Assembly: GCA_022496205.1 (NCBI GenBank)
Contig: WTXD01000006.1
Span: 682,001-746,000, forward strand
From: Gloeopeniophorella convolvens
Lineage: Eukaryota > Basidiomycota > Agaricomycetes > Russulales
DNA: 64,000 bases
Reading direction: 5' to 3'
Made by a program: the position numbers and the translations under genes. Below are positions 11,106 through 21,401 of the stretch, piece by piece. Numbering within the stretch: position 1 is the first letter of the stretch; the number at the start of each line of letters is the position of its first letter. A model generated the notes under the pieces. That model saw nothing but the letters and a program-made list of their open reading frames with translations, did not search any database and was not told where the DNA came from.

Positions 11106-13593
11106 CTATGGCTGTTCATCACGCTGCTGAAGCTGCCACTGAAGGGCCTTGTTCTGCTCAATAAGCTGCCTGATGAGCTCCGAATTGGGCGCGGGAAGCG
11201 CATTGCCTTCAGCGTGACCGGGAATGGGACCACCAGGACCTACACCAAGTGGATATGATGGGAAATTTTGCGGAACATTCCCTTGTTGCCACTGTGGAAA
11301 ATGGGTGGGTAGAAAGTGAGAATTGCTGTATAGACCTGGTGTCCCGAGTGATGGTGCTGCAAATGCTGGATTGTTGTACATAACTGGTCCTGGTGTAGCT
11401 GTTGCTCCGAAACCAGGTGGATAGGGTTGGTTGTACTGCATCATATAGGGGTTTGATGGTGTATAATAGGGTGCCGAGACTGAGACACCTCCTGCCCCAT
11501 GGTAGTTCAAGGCAAAAGCAGCATTTGGATTCACCGAAAAACCACTGGGCGTGGCGGTCCCTGGTAGTGGTCCCGGTGGTGGCACTGTCACCGGGAACGA
11601 TTGGTCAGCTGATGCCGCCTGGTCCGGTGTCCGCATCTTCTGATCTGCTGTAAATCCGGCAAGTCCAATCGGGGCACGCTCCAGGTTTGCAGTCGCCTCA
11701 TTCATCTCCTACATCCCCAACCCTTCTCATCTAGGCCACTGCAGGTGCAAGAAGATATGTACGTACCCAAGCTTTGGCCCACAAGTTGAGCCTTGTACCA
11801 GTCAGCTCAAAGTGCCACCCCGTTTTGTCATCAGCGTAGCATCATAGCTCCGGATGCTTGTCGCAGGTACCTGCAACCCAACGCTCACGCAGTGCGTCTG
11901 TCTTTGGCTTGAATCTTGCAGCAATTGCACTCTATTCAAGGCCACATATCAAAGCTGATCCCACCAATGACCAATATGAACACGTACCAGTTGTGTGGTG
12001 CGATCAGGAGCAGGAGTTTCGGCTTGTGCTATCGCTGCATCAGTATTGTTCTCGGGTACGTTGACCATGTTCTCGTTCTGGTGTCGTGTTTGACCATTCG
12101 ACCGATCTATAGCCCATTCCTTTATGCCTCGTTTAGTAAATCTGCTACAAATCATGCTCCTTGAACAGCGACCTACAAACACTTCTCGGACAGGCATTCG
12201 GGGCCGTGCCATGGTAAGCATGATAGTCAAAATGCCGTTCCCACCGCTGCTTGCTTTACGTGCACTATCTAGGAATGCTTGATACCCAGCATCGTTTGTG
12301 AGTCCAAGTGCCTGGTTTGATGTCTTCCCGTGCATCCGCCAAGTGATTGACGAAACAAGCAGGTTCTCTGGGACTGTCTGCGCTTGCTTGGCAAGCATTG
12401 TCAAGAACTCCGCCCAATGCATATCCGGTGTTACGATGAACGTCTCCAACTTGCTTGGAGGGCCGGTTACATGTTTTCCAGGTTTTCTGCCAACGCCAGG
12501 TACCCATTTGAGCTCACCATCAATCTCACCATAGACGGCACAGCGAACATCGTGATCTCCGACAGGCTCCGATAACGGTTTTCGTGGGCGACCTCTAGAC
12601 TTTGGCTTGGGCGAAGGTATGTCTGCAGGTGAAGGTGAACGACTCAACGGGGATTGCTGTGAACCCAACGCAAATCGCTTGGATGCCCTGGGCAGTGACG
12701 AGCTTGGGGATCCAGCACGCTTCACCGGTTTGACATCCTTGTATATCTTGTTGATCGCTCTGATTGAGTTCTCAACCTCCCTGTCGCTCTCCTCACCTGC
12801 GGCCATGGTCGCCATTTCGCCTGACAGGGGGTGGTCAATATCGACCTCATCCACGTCCATGTTCGTGTCAGCAAGATCTTGAGCTACTGCTTTCTTCTGC
12901 TGATTACGAGCATTCATACCGCGGGCCTTCCCTTTTGGCTTCGGTTTGGTCGTTCCTGAGTCAGAAGGCACCTTCAACGACATTGGTGAGTCATGTTGGC
13001 TTCTCAATGGAACTTGTGAACTTACCAATTTTTTGCGCTTTGTAGCCTTACCCTTCACTTCCACTTTCCTCTTGTTCTTGGAGCCACCAGAATCCCTTGC
13101 AGGTGTTTCCAACCTCTTCCGTTCGATCTCAGCCACCTTCGCAGCCTTCTGCCCTCGAGTCCGAGCCGCATTGATGCTGGGCTCGATGGCCGCGGGCGTG
13201 GTCAAGTTGCGTTTCGAGATCTTCAATACCAGAGACTGGCGGTGGTGAGGTGATGATGCTGGCGCCACAGATGTATTGGCATGATCAATGCCTACACATC
13301 GGGTGATTGCAGGTCAGTGGCCATGGCTAATTGTAGCAACTGTCCATGATGCTGCGCTCACCATGTTCATCCTCTTCCAGTTGATCGACCTCATCCTCCG
13401 ATACTATCTGGGACCTCACTTCCGAATCCTCAGCGCCGGACTGAAAGCCACCAACATCCTCTTCACCGGCGGACTCCTCGGAATGAGCAGCTATGCCGGC
13501 GTTAGGCGACTTTGAACTTGCTTTGCCAGCAGATTTGCTCTGTAAAGGCTCGTCTTCGGAAGAGGTGAGCACGTCGGAGGTGATTTCGGACAT
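11106..13593 (-). CDS. Passenger gene in the mariner-type element, unknown function, one in-frame stop
   Basis: Exons 13362-13593, 11988-13291, 11767-11931 and 11106-11708 join in frame to 768 codons. The N-terminus is acidic/Ser-rich (SSEDEP, EDEVDQLEEDEHG). A Lys/Arg-rich part follows with likely nuclear signals (KNKRKVEVKGKATKRKK) and an AT-hook-like core (KSRGRPRKP). A compact domain of about 110 residues comes next (VRCAVYGEIDGELKWV...LTIMLTMARP), perhaps a beta-grasp fold. Exon 3 has a Cys/His/Trp segment (CDKHPE..CYADDKTGWHFELTGTRLNLWAKAW) broken by TGA at 11844-11842. The C-terminus is Pro/Gly/Asn-rich and ends in a Gln-rich helix. I do not recognise a named family. The features fit a nuclear DNA- or chromatin-binding protein (inference). 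The stop may be real decay, or the segment may be partly removed by an alternative intron. Confidence 0.7.
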
Positions 13594-13877
13594 ATGATTG
13601 GGGAAGGAACTCGAGGGAGGGATGAGTGAAGGATGGGTGGTTCACGTTGCAGACTCGCTAGGAGACTCGCCAGACCGGGTGCAAGCGTTGTAGGGCCGGA
13701 CCAGCGGCACATTCAGCCCATGTTCTGCTCTTACTCTCGTTTAAACACTCTGTCTCTCGCATTTTCCATACATATTCTACATATCACCCTTCTACCATGC
13801 CAGCCACACACCCAGAATGTGCTTTCAAGGTGCAGAACGGCGAGATTCGTGCTGGGCAGGTTTTTTTATTTTTCCGA

Positions 13878-13945
13878 TTTTTCCGAATTAATTCTTTTTT
13901 TCACGCGTCTCGCGACGCGACCTGCAACATTTTCCGGAACAGCTG
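13878..13945 (-). repeat. Right terminal inverted repeat of the mariner-type element
   Basis: Reverse complement of the left end. It reads CAGCTGTTCCGGAAAATG inward from 13945 and is followed outward by TA. It differs from the left repeat mainly in the GC-rich block and by a base or two in the A-rich run. Confidence 0.9.
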
Positions 13946-14188
13946 TACCTACATAAAGAAACTCATTGAAAAAGCAAGCGCGGCAGACTCAGAGCCTATT
14001 GAAGCCGCAAATATACATGCAGCCGCCAGAGTCCAGGCTGGCTCGATCCTGTAGCTCACGGAAGGTGATATTTGTTCAAACAGTGTGGCATACAACAGAC
14101 ACGACTGTCCTAGAGTATCGTACAAGTAGACACGCGCAGATGCAGTGCTGCTTCTGAGTTCTCAGGAGTCGATGGCTTCCACGAATCT

Positions 14189-16359
14189 TCAAGCTTGCGC
14201 GGTGCGTGCTCCTCCCTGGCGACCATGCGTGATGTGGTCGTGGTAGTGCGGATCGCTGGCGACCGGGAAGTGGGAGCCGGGCTCCTGCGTCAACTGAGTC
14301 GACGAAACGGTGACCTCCAGCGAGGACAACCTGTCTGCCTCAACTGCAGTTCTATCAGCCTAGAAGCACAAGCTATTCAGCCAAGAGCTCCAGATAGCCA
14401 TAGAAGGACACATACCGCCTGGATGCGCCAGTGCAGGTTCTCCTTCAGGTACGGACTGACGACGCCGGGCTCGAATGAAGGCAGACCAGAGAGCCGCGCA
14501 ATCGCCGCGTTGAGGTGCACAAAGCCCTCCGACTCGACATCCACCTGCTCGCGGCAGTTCGCGCACTGCTCCGCAGAGCTGTTCACGAACGCGTGGTGCG
14601 AGCCGACAAAGTTGGGGCTCGTGCGCCACCGGGCCGCGTCGGTAGGCACCTCGCCGAGGAAGAGCAGCACCGCGAAGCTCCCGCCGAATTCGTACTTCTT
14701 GAAGCGAATGCGCGCCGTCCAGTCCTGAATCGCGTTTGGCACGGACTGTGCGGCCGGCTCATGAGCGGCCGGCTTCGGGGGGCCGCCGCGGCTGGCGAAG
14801 GGGTGGGAGACGCTGGCGGCGGCCGGAGCGGCAGCGGGCGTCGCGGCAGCGTCAGAGGCACCTGAGCCTGCGGCCGGCTGGGCAGCGAAGCTGGCGGGTG
14901 GTGCAGCGGCGAATGAAGTGAAGGCAGAGCCGCCGCCGTACTGCTGGTTGATGTAGTTCGCGATGGCGGCCTGCACGGCGCTCGTGTTGCTCAAGTCCAG
15001 CCCGTTGAACTCCGGGTACGAGTACGCGAGCTTGCTCGTGCCTGTGACCTCTGCGGAGACCCAGAATCCAGTCTGAGAATCCCAGAAAGGCGTAAGATCT
15101 GTGAAGAGAGGTTGAGTGCGTTCGTACTTCTTTGTGTGCGTCTACGTACTGGTGTTGGCGTCGATATTGGCGTTTGCGGAGATGGTGAAGGTACCGCCCT
15201 CAGCGGGCCCGCGGGTAACCCATACGCCAGGGTTGATGGCAGACCACAAGGAGAGCAGACGGTCAACGTTGGCGTGGTGCAGGAAGAAGATAGGGTCAAA
15301 GCCTGTTGTTATTCGTTGGTCATCTGCATATGGGCGCTTACGAAGAAGCTCTTACCAGCGACACTGGGATCGTTCATCTGACCACCGACAAGACCGTGGA
15401 TCTCATCGTGAATGGCTTCCAGAGAGTTACTGGAGCTGCCGCCATCGCCGGGTGTGTGGTTGCTGAATGCTGGCCACGTGCGGACCCGAGTGAGCAGGTT
15501 GTAAGTACTCGAGGTGATGTCCTCCTGGACAGACTGCATGTCCCTTGGGTGCAGGATGAGCGAAGGTCTACTGCGAGAGGTGTAGATATCTTACTCGATC
15601 AAAGCTTGCACATCGGTGGTGGCGTTGGGGCTGTTGGGGTTGTCGGGGTGCCTGATCGTTGTCTTCCAGTGACTGTACGGAGACGGGAACGACTTGTCAA
15701 TCGGGTGGAACGTGTACTGCAGCAGCGGGTTTGCGACAGCAGTCGTCTTTCCATCCGGCGTGATGATGTTAACAGTGGCCAGAGAGATGACCTCAGGAGG
15801 CGGGACAGTGCTGGTGGCCCAATCCCAGTAGGGCGCACGCAGGTTCTGGGCGGCAGTCAGCCAGCGTTGCTGATCAACCTTGTAGGTCTTTGCAATGTCG
15901 AGAGCGTGTTGCTGCAACACTTGCTGTAGAATGTCGTAAGCCCGTAAGCCTTATGACCCGCGCACTAGGATGCTCCTCAATACGAACCTCATAGAGGGCC
16001 ACATAGGGCCTGTGCCATGTGGGAAAGGTCACGGATCCATGGGTGCAGTAGCCACCCCACTGTGAACCTTTGACTGGGTGGGTGCTTCCGGCGCCCTCCC
16101 ATTGGATGTAAGGGAGGCCATGGATGCCGCCAATTTGGAAGTGGGAGATCGGGTCTGTCTGCGATGCACTGAACATGGCATCTACGAGCCCCGTTCAGCC
16201 GCTGCACGCTCGAGATAGTGGTGACCACATACTGAGGGCCTGAATGTACAGGGAAAATTGATCTTCAATCTTCACGAGATCGTTGATCTCGATGCGGTTG
16301 GGAGCATCTGCGCCTTGGGTGTTGCCACCCTTGGCACCAGAGATAACAAAATGAGACAT
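14189..16359 (-). CDS. Tyrosinase (polyphenol oxidase) B
   Basis: Tandem paralogue of tyrosinase A with the same exon layout. The start at 16359 gives [12 protein letters not shown] and the last exon ends ..GARTAQA with TGA at 14189-14191. Copper ligands: HGLPYIQW, the YCTH thioether motif and FPTWHRPY in CuA; HDEIH and the canonical LHHANVDR in CuB. The C-terminal lid domain contains [17 protein letters not shown] and CANCREQ. An Ala/Pro-rich linker ([18 protein letters not shown]) before the lid differs in length and composition from that of A, as expected for a fast-evolving activation linker. It keeps the His that tyrosinase A has replaced by Leu. Its 3' flank is interrupted by the transposon about 240 bp beyond the stop codon. 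The likely role is phenol oxidation and melanisation. Confidence 0.94.
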
Positions 16360-16432
16360 GCTGGGCAGAGGTTGTAGGGCTGTAGGACTAGTGACTAGTC
16401 GGACGAGGCATTTACTGGTGAAGCAGAGGTGC

Positions 16433-16439
16433 CTTTATA
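16433..16439 (-). promoter_or_regulatory. TATA box of tyrosinase B
   Basis: TATAAAG on the minus strand, about 75 bases upstream of the ATG, in sequence shared with the tyrosinase A promoter. Confidence 0.5.
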
Positions 16440-17378
16440 CTCGAGAGGCCCTCGAATGGGGCCCCATGTAATGCATCGCCCTATTAGCCCCATCGAGAGA
16501 ACAGGGTCATCGGTTAGGCCCCTGCAGATGGGCGCCGACAGAACGGAGGCGCAGCTCTCAACACCGGTGTGCAGAATTGCCGCATCGACGCAGCGGAGGC
16601 GCGAACGCCCAAGCCCGCTCATGGCGGACTTGACTGACATTAAGCTCGCCAATTTGCAGGCGCCCGCCCAGCCATACGGATTTGGAAGGCCTTCTATGTA
16701 CGGAGGTCCAATATGGACATGCAAGCGCCTGTCTGAGTAAGGGGCAATGAGGCACGTTTGAACTTTCCATGGAGAGGCCACCAGTCGCCAGCCGGCTTCG
16801 GCCCCCGGACCTAGACCCGCCAACAGGAATGGAGGGCAGTGCATTTGTCCGCGCTGCTATTACCCAGCCACACAAAGTTGGCCATCGAGCAAGGGTCGGA
16901 TTTCAATTTACAGTTCGTAGCTGCGCACATATACCACAGGAGAGGAGCGTCACTTGACACCGGCGCAAGATCCTGTCACCAACTGCATCAGCGCACATAC
17001 GCTGCGGCGCCATCGATTCATGGAGCGGCGAGGGTCTACGCAGATGCTGGGCCCTCGGTCCGGTCGGCAGCTACCATCTCATATTTTAAATAGCTCTTCC
17101 AGGCAAAAACACAGCGCGGTGACGTTCGGAGACGCGGGGAACGACGACTCACAATATGCAAGGACCCTGAAGCGGTCATAAGAATCTCCTGATGGACTGA
17201 CCTCCGTCGTCCAAGCCCCATATCACGTCTAAGCTCTTGACGTCAGCAAGCATGCTTTCATCGACCCCACGTTGTAAACACTACGTGGAGTTATGCCAGC
17301 CGACTTTCCCCTGATGGTCTTGAGTATTCTCTGTATGAGGGGTTGATGACAGGATGTGGCGTTCCGTAGTTCACAGCC
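16440..17378. other. Intergenic, upstream of tyrosinase B
   Basis: The first 200 bp carry the promoter block duplicated from or into the tyrosinase A region. The rest shows no coding signal and no repeat that I can recognise. Confidence 0.5.
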
Positions 17379-17380
17379 TA

Positions 17381-18092
17381 CTGTGGTGTAACGTCAAATG
17401 GAATTAAATTCCATTTGCCAAATATCTGCTTCATTTGGCGGGCCTACAACACAAAACTTGCAAGGTATGTTCTTGCGTGTAACATCTATGTGTTCACCAA
17501 GTTGTGTATTTTTTCATTGAAATCTGAGTGTGCCAGAACGAGGCCGAAATTGATGTCGAACTCCCTGCAAGAGCGGCGGGCGCGTCACAAACTGTCACGC
17601 TTGCCGGCCTGCCGGACAACAGGCGAAACCAACACCGCCTGATGAGATCTTAGATGATAATCTTATCTTATGCCTTTACCCGCAGAGCTCTGATCGCGAT
17701 CGAGTCGGAGTCTCAACTTCCCTGTCACGCCCGTGCTCCCTCTCGCAATACCTCCAGGATTTGATATTACACTCATCAAATCACTGCGGAAACTAGACAG
17801 AGATGTTGATAATATGTATAGGACACAACAGTTCGGGTTATGGAGCATATAGAACTGTTGTTATATGGTTTCTGGCCGATTACTGGTGAAAACTGTGGGA
17901 TCCCCCTCAAGACTGATTTCTTCCGCCATAGGTATTCGTTGAAATCGCACCAATCTCTCAGGGATTGTAACTCAGGTGCACAGAATGATGTATGTAAATT
18001 CTCAGATTGCTATGCCAGGCGGTCACTGGCGCGCGAGGACATCTTTGAAAATTCCATTTGGTGTTACAATTCCATTTGACGTCACACCACAG
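17381..18092. mobile_element. Non-autonomous DNA transposon (MITE), 712 bp
   Basis: The ends are 25-bp inverted repeats, 17381-17405 and 18068-18092, starting CTGTGGTGT and ending CAAATGGAATT, with one mismatch. Both are flanked by TA (17379-17380, 18093-18094). Each end also carries a second, subterminal copy of the AATGGAATT motif (17406-17417 and 18049-18060) in inverted orientation. There is no plausible coding sequence inside. The TA duplication suggests mobilisation by a Tc1/mariner-type transposase, but the ends do not match the 4.5 kb element at 9426, so a different family is needed. Confidence 0.75.
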
Positions 18093-18094
18093 TA

Positions 18095-20088
18095 TTCCAG
18101 TAAGCGGGGCGCGCATAAGGGACAAGCAAGGAAAGCGGCAGCCATTTTCGCCACGGGCGGCAAAGACCTGTTTCAGGAGTCGTCATCGGCCTAGTGCACT
18201 AGTAATGGAGCCTGTTACTAGAGGAAAAGCCCATGCTGCAAGACGAAGCTTAGGGCCCGGCCAGTAACCCCAGATCTAAGAGTCTGGATTTCCCTGCTAA
18301 AAAAGGTTCTTGACCCATCTCGACCGGACAGGTCGCTACAGGCCGCATGAGGTCTCTTGGCGGAGAAATGACGTCCTGACCCGAGTCGACCCTACTCGAC
18401 CCCATGTATTGATCTGCCCTAAGCCACTGGATATTGAATATTCAGTGTCGGGGGCTCGGTCATCTGAGACTTGACTGACTACGTATAGTACATGAGTATC
18501 TCTGACTGCGCATGAGTCCGGCGGCAGAAAGTATCACGAGAGATAGATTGACTGATAATATTCTGACCCGGCCGATGCTGTGCATTATACATGAACTGAA
18601 GCCCCTGGCTGCGTTCGTCCAGCCTTAAAAAAGGCCATTGACTATTGAGCGTTCCCCAAGGCGGTAGAGTGGAGAAAGTGATCCAGGATTATCTCTGGGG
18701 CACTCGTATGACGTCTGGATACCATACATATGGAGGATATTGCGACTAGGATGGTTAGGTGACGTTTGACTCGCAGGCGCATACGCGGCGAACGTGAGTC
18801 CCGATGGCTACGAATGGAAATGCAGAGGGACCCGATCGCTCTGCGAGAAGCCTGATGAAGTTGATCAACGTCAACGTTCGACCTGGCTGAGAAGGACGCA
18901 CTCATCCTCCAGATGCCGAGAAAGATGCAGGGCCATGGGTTTGGGGAGGCGGCGCGAGTGATCGGAATGAAGGGCCCTGCAGAACCCGAGTGACAAAGAG
19001 CCTCAGAGCTCCAACGTGCCAACAAAGAGCATTAGCCGGGAGTGGTGCCGTTCCCATTAGGGGTAGGGGTGCCAGTGCAGAAACAGCGCTAAGGGTCGTC
19101 CACTGTAATGGCTCTGCCAATGCTCAATATCGTCGAGATCTTGAGAGGCGGTCCCGGAGACTCTCCAAGTCGGTGACTTCGAACTCCGGTTCCAGTTCCG
19201 GCGAGTGATCGGTATTGTCCGGGCTCCCGCCATTCCTGTGACAGTCTCACCGGCAGTCTTTTCCCGTGGGTCATCTGCATCAACGTTCCAACGCCATTGG
19301 ACAACTTTCTCCGAGTGCAAACGCTAAATTATTGCAGTAGCTCGAAAGACAATAGAATCCTTCTATCAGATCTCGATATCGCAGAGGGCATGATGCATCA
19401 ACTGTACGTGTGTTGTACTACGCATGTTGAACGCGTGCACGCAGGGTTCGGTGACCGGGCTCGCCAACTTCGCTTCAAGTCCAAGAGACGTAAGGGGGTC
19501 GCACCCTCTCGAGTCTCACCGCGCGCTCAAAGGTGGTGCTTCTGGGCCTATAATGACGGCCTGTTCTGCCCGAAAGGTGCAACTGAAACTTGCAGAAGAT
19601 TGTGGATCGACAGCTTTTTCGGTCTTGTCTAATGACCCGTCTGTCAGACAGGAGCCCCGGAGCGGCGCATAGGTGGGCGTGCTGACACGTGCGCCTATTG
19701 CATTCGTCCGTAGTAGGCCACTGTGAACCTTTTGTCGTGTAGATTCAGAAGAGTGTACTTTTAGTGTACTCAGCGAATTTGGGGAAGCCCGTCTAGTGTT
19801 TGAAGTAGTGCCGAACCCGAAGACAATAGTGCCATTACTGGGAATAGTAAGTAAGCTCGAGGGGAATAGTCCCCCTGTGTGATGTGTATGTTCGACACGG
19901 GGGCCCCAGTTGTGTTGCAGGCTGAAGCAGAGAATCCGAGAGTCGGCGGAGCCGATAAAACAAGAGGAAACGTGGCCGCGATGCGGAACCGAATCAACTC
20001 TGGCTTGGCTGATGATGTAATCTGTACTCTCCGAGGCGGCGTGACGACCCCAGCGGACGCGGGCAAGTCTCCCTCATAACCACCTTCC
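18095..20088. other. Gene-poor region, about 2 kb
   Basis: Only short open frames occur on both strands, none resembling a protein I know. Around 18400-18480 there are small palindromes (TGGATATTGAATATTCAGTG). It may be decayed repeat sequence. The last 150 bp should hold the promoter of the SYLF gene at 20089. Confidence 0.4.
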
Positions 20089-21098
20089 ATGTCCGTCCTC
20101 GACAAGTTCAAGAAAGGCGCAGCAAAGGCCGGCATCCAGGCGACGGCCTTCTTGAAGGAGGGTTCCAGCCGTGTGCAGTCAGGGTCGCAATCTATAGCGC
20201 AGGGCTTCAGCCTTCCCGGAGAGGCAGAGAAGGCTGCAAAGATCCTCGCGACTTTCCTGGGTGCGTCTTCTATTCCGACGCCCTTGGACGATGCTGAATC
20301 GCTGTCATAGCCGACCCTGACCACCCCGAGTCTGCGTTGAACGCGGTCCCCAAAGCGGTCCTGCAGCGCGCACGAGGTGCGGCGCACCCTAATATCGCTT
20401 CTACCCGCGATTGACTGGGTCGTTTCACGACGCAGGTCTCGCAATCTTCCAAGTGCTCAAGGCCGGCTTCGTCTTCTCCGGCAAGGCAGGTTCGGGCGTC
20501 GTCATTGCCCGCCTGCCCGATGGCTCGTGGTCCGCCCCGTCGTGCATCGCGACCGGTGGTGTCGGCTGGGGTCTCCAAATCGGCGCGGATATCACGGATT
20601 TTGTCGTCGTGCTGAACAGCGAGGATGCTGTGCGCGCGTTCTCGCTCGGTGGGAACGTTACGATTGGCGGTAATATCAGCGCTGCCGCTGGCCCGATCGG
20701 AACGGGGGGGAGTGTGCAGGCCAGTCTCGCGCACCCCGCGCCGATGTTCTCCTACTCCAAGTCTAAAGGTGCGCCCCAAATGTCCCACACCCCCATTAGA
20801 TTACTAAAGGGCTTTTACACTAGGATTGTTTGCTGGACTGTCTCTCGAAGGAACTGCGCTCATTGAGCGGAAGGACGCAAACAAGGCCTTCTATGGTTCG
20901 GCGATCCCGGCACGGGATATTCTCGGGGGACGGGTGCCACCACCAGAGGTTGCTTCGAGGTTGTATGAGATCATCGAGGCTGCAGAAGGTCTTGACGAGT
21001 CTGGTCTCCCGGATGAGGCGTATGTCCCCACTGAGACGGGCGAACACATCAATGTCCACCCAGGAAACCAGACTGTATTTGACGCTGGGGCAAACTGA
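20089..21098 (+). CDS. SYLF-domain protein (Ysc84-like, without SH3)
   Basis: SYLF (DUF500) domains bind phosphoinositides and actin at membranes; yeast Ysc84/Lsb3 add an SH3 domain and act in endocytosis. Exons 20089-20260, 20311-20376, 20436-20768 and 20824-21098 join in frame to 281 aa. The N-terminus has an amphipathic lead (LDKFKKGAAKAGIQATAFLKEG). The SYLF core is unmistakable: ARGLAIFQVLKAGFVFSGKAGSGVV, then GGVGWGLQIGADITDFVVVLNSEDAV, and a Gly-rich run before YSKSKGLFAGLSLEGTAL. No SH3 or FYVE domain follows; the protein ends soon after the domain, a form common in basidiomycetes. It is convergent with the phosphodiesterase gene, about 300 bp away. Confidence 0.92.
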
Positions 21099-21401
21099 TT
21101 ATCAATGGCCCCAGATAGCTTGTAATGACCTTTATGCCAGTGCTGTTTCGTTCTTTCCGTGAGATGTTTCAGTAGTGTATACTCGACAAGTGGCCGTGCC
21201 AACTAATGCTCAGAATATGGATACCTTGTTATGATTACAAGAACCAGATTACCGAGAATACTGGAATACTATGGTTGATCAAGACTATGCTATGGAAAGC
21301 AGATAAATAACTAGCAGAGAGGCTAGGATATCATACAAAGGAGGATGCTCTAAGTGTGATGAGTCGGCCAAACGCAGTCGCGTTGCGATGAAGTGTGGAA
21401 T
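21099..21401. other. Convergent intergenic region
   Basis: 303 bp, A/T-richer than the neighbours, between the 3' ends of the SYLF and phosphodiesterase genes. It should contain both polyadenylation regions; nothing else was seen. Confidence 0.5.

Larger units (their letters stand above)
9426..13945. mobile_element. Two-gene Tc1/mariner-superfamily DNA transposon, 4.5 kb
   Basis: Bounded by inverted repeats of about 68 bp, both starting CAGCTGTTCCGGAAAATG, and flanked by TA on both sides (9424-9425 and 13946-13947), the Tc1/mariner target duplication. It contains a DD34E transposase gene (9596-10758, plus) and a second, larger gene (11106-13593, minus) convergent with it. Typical Tc1/mariner elements are 1.3-2.5 kb with one gene, so this one is about twice the usual size. 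It lies between the NTA1 pseudogene and tyrosinase B, splitting a duplicated gene pair. The intact transposase and well-matched ends suggest a recent insertion. Family placement follows from the DD34E spacing and TA duplication. Confidence 0.9.

Noticed and set aside
18642..19632. Several open frames of 70-127 codons
   Set aside because: Different frames and strands compete, the composition looks random, and there is no motif or splice pattern.
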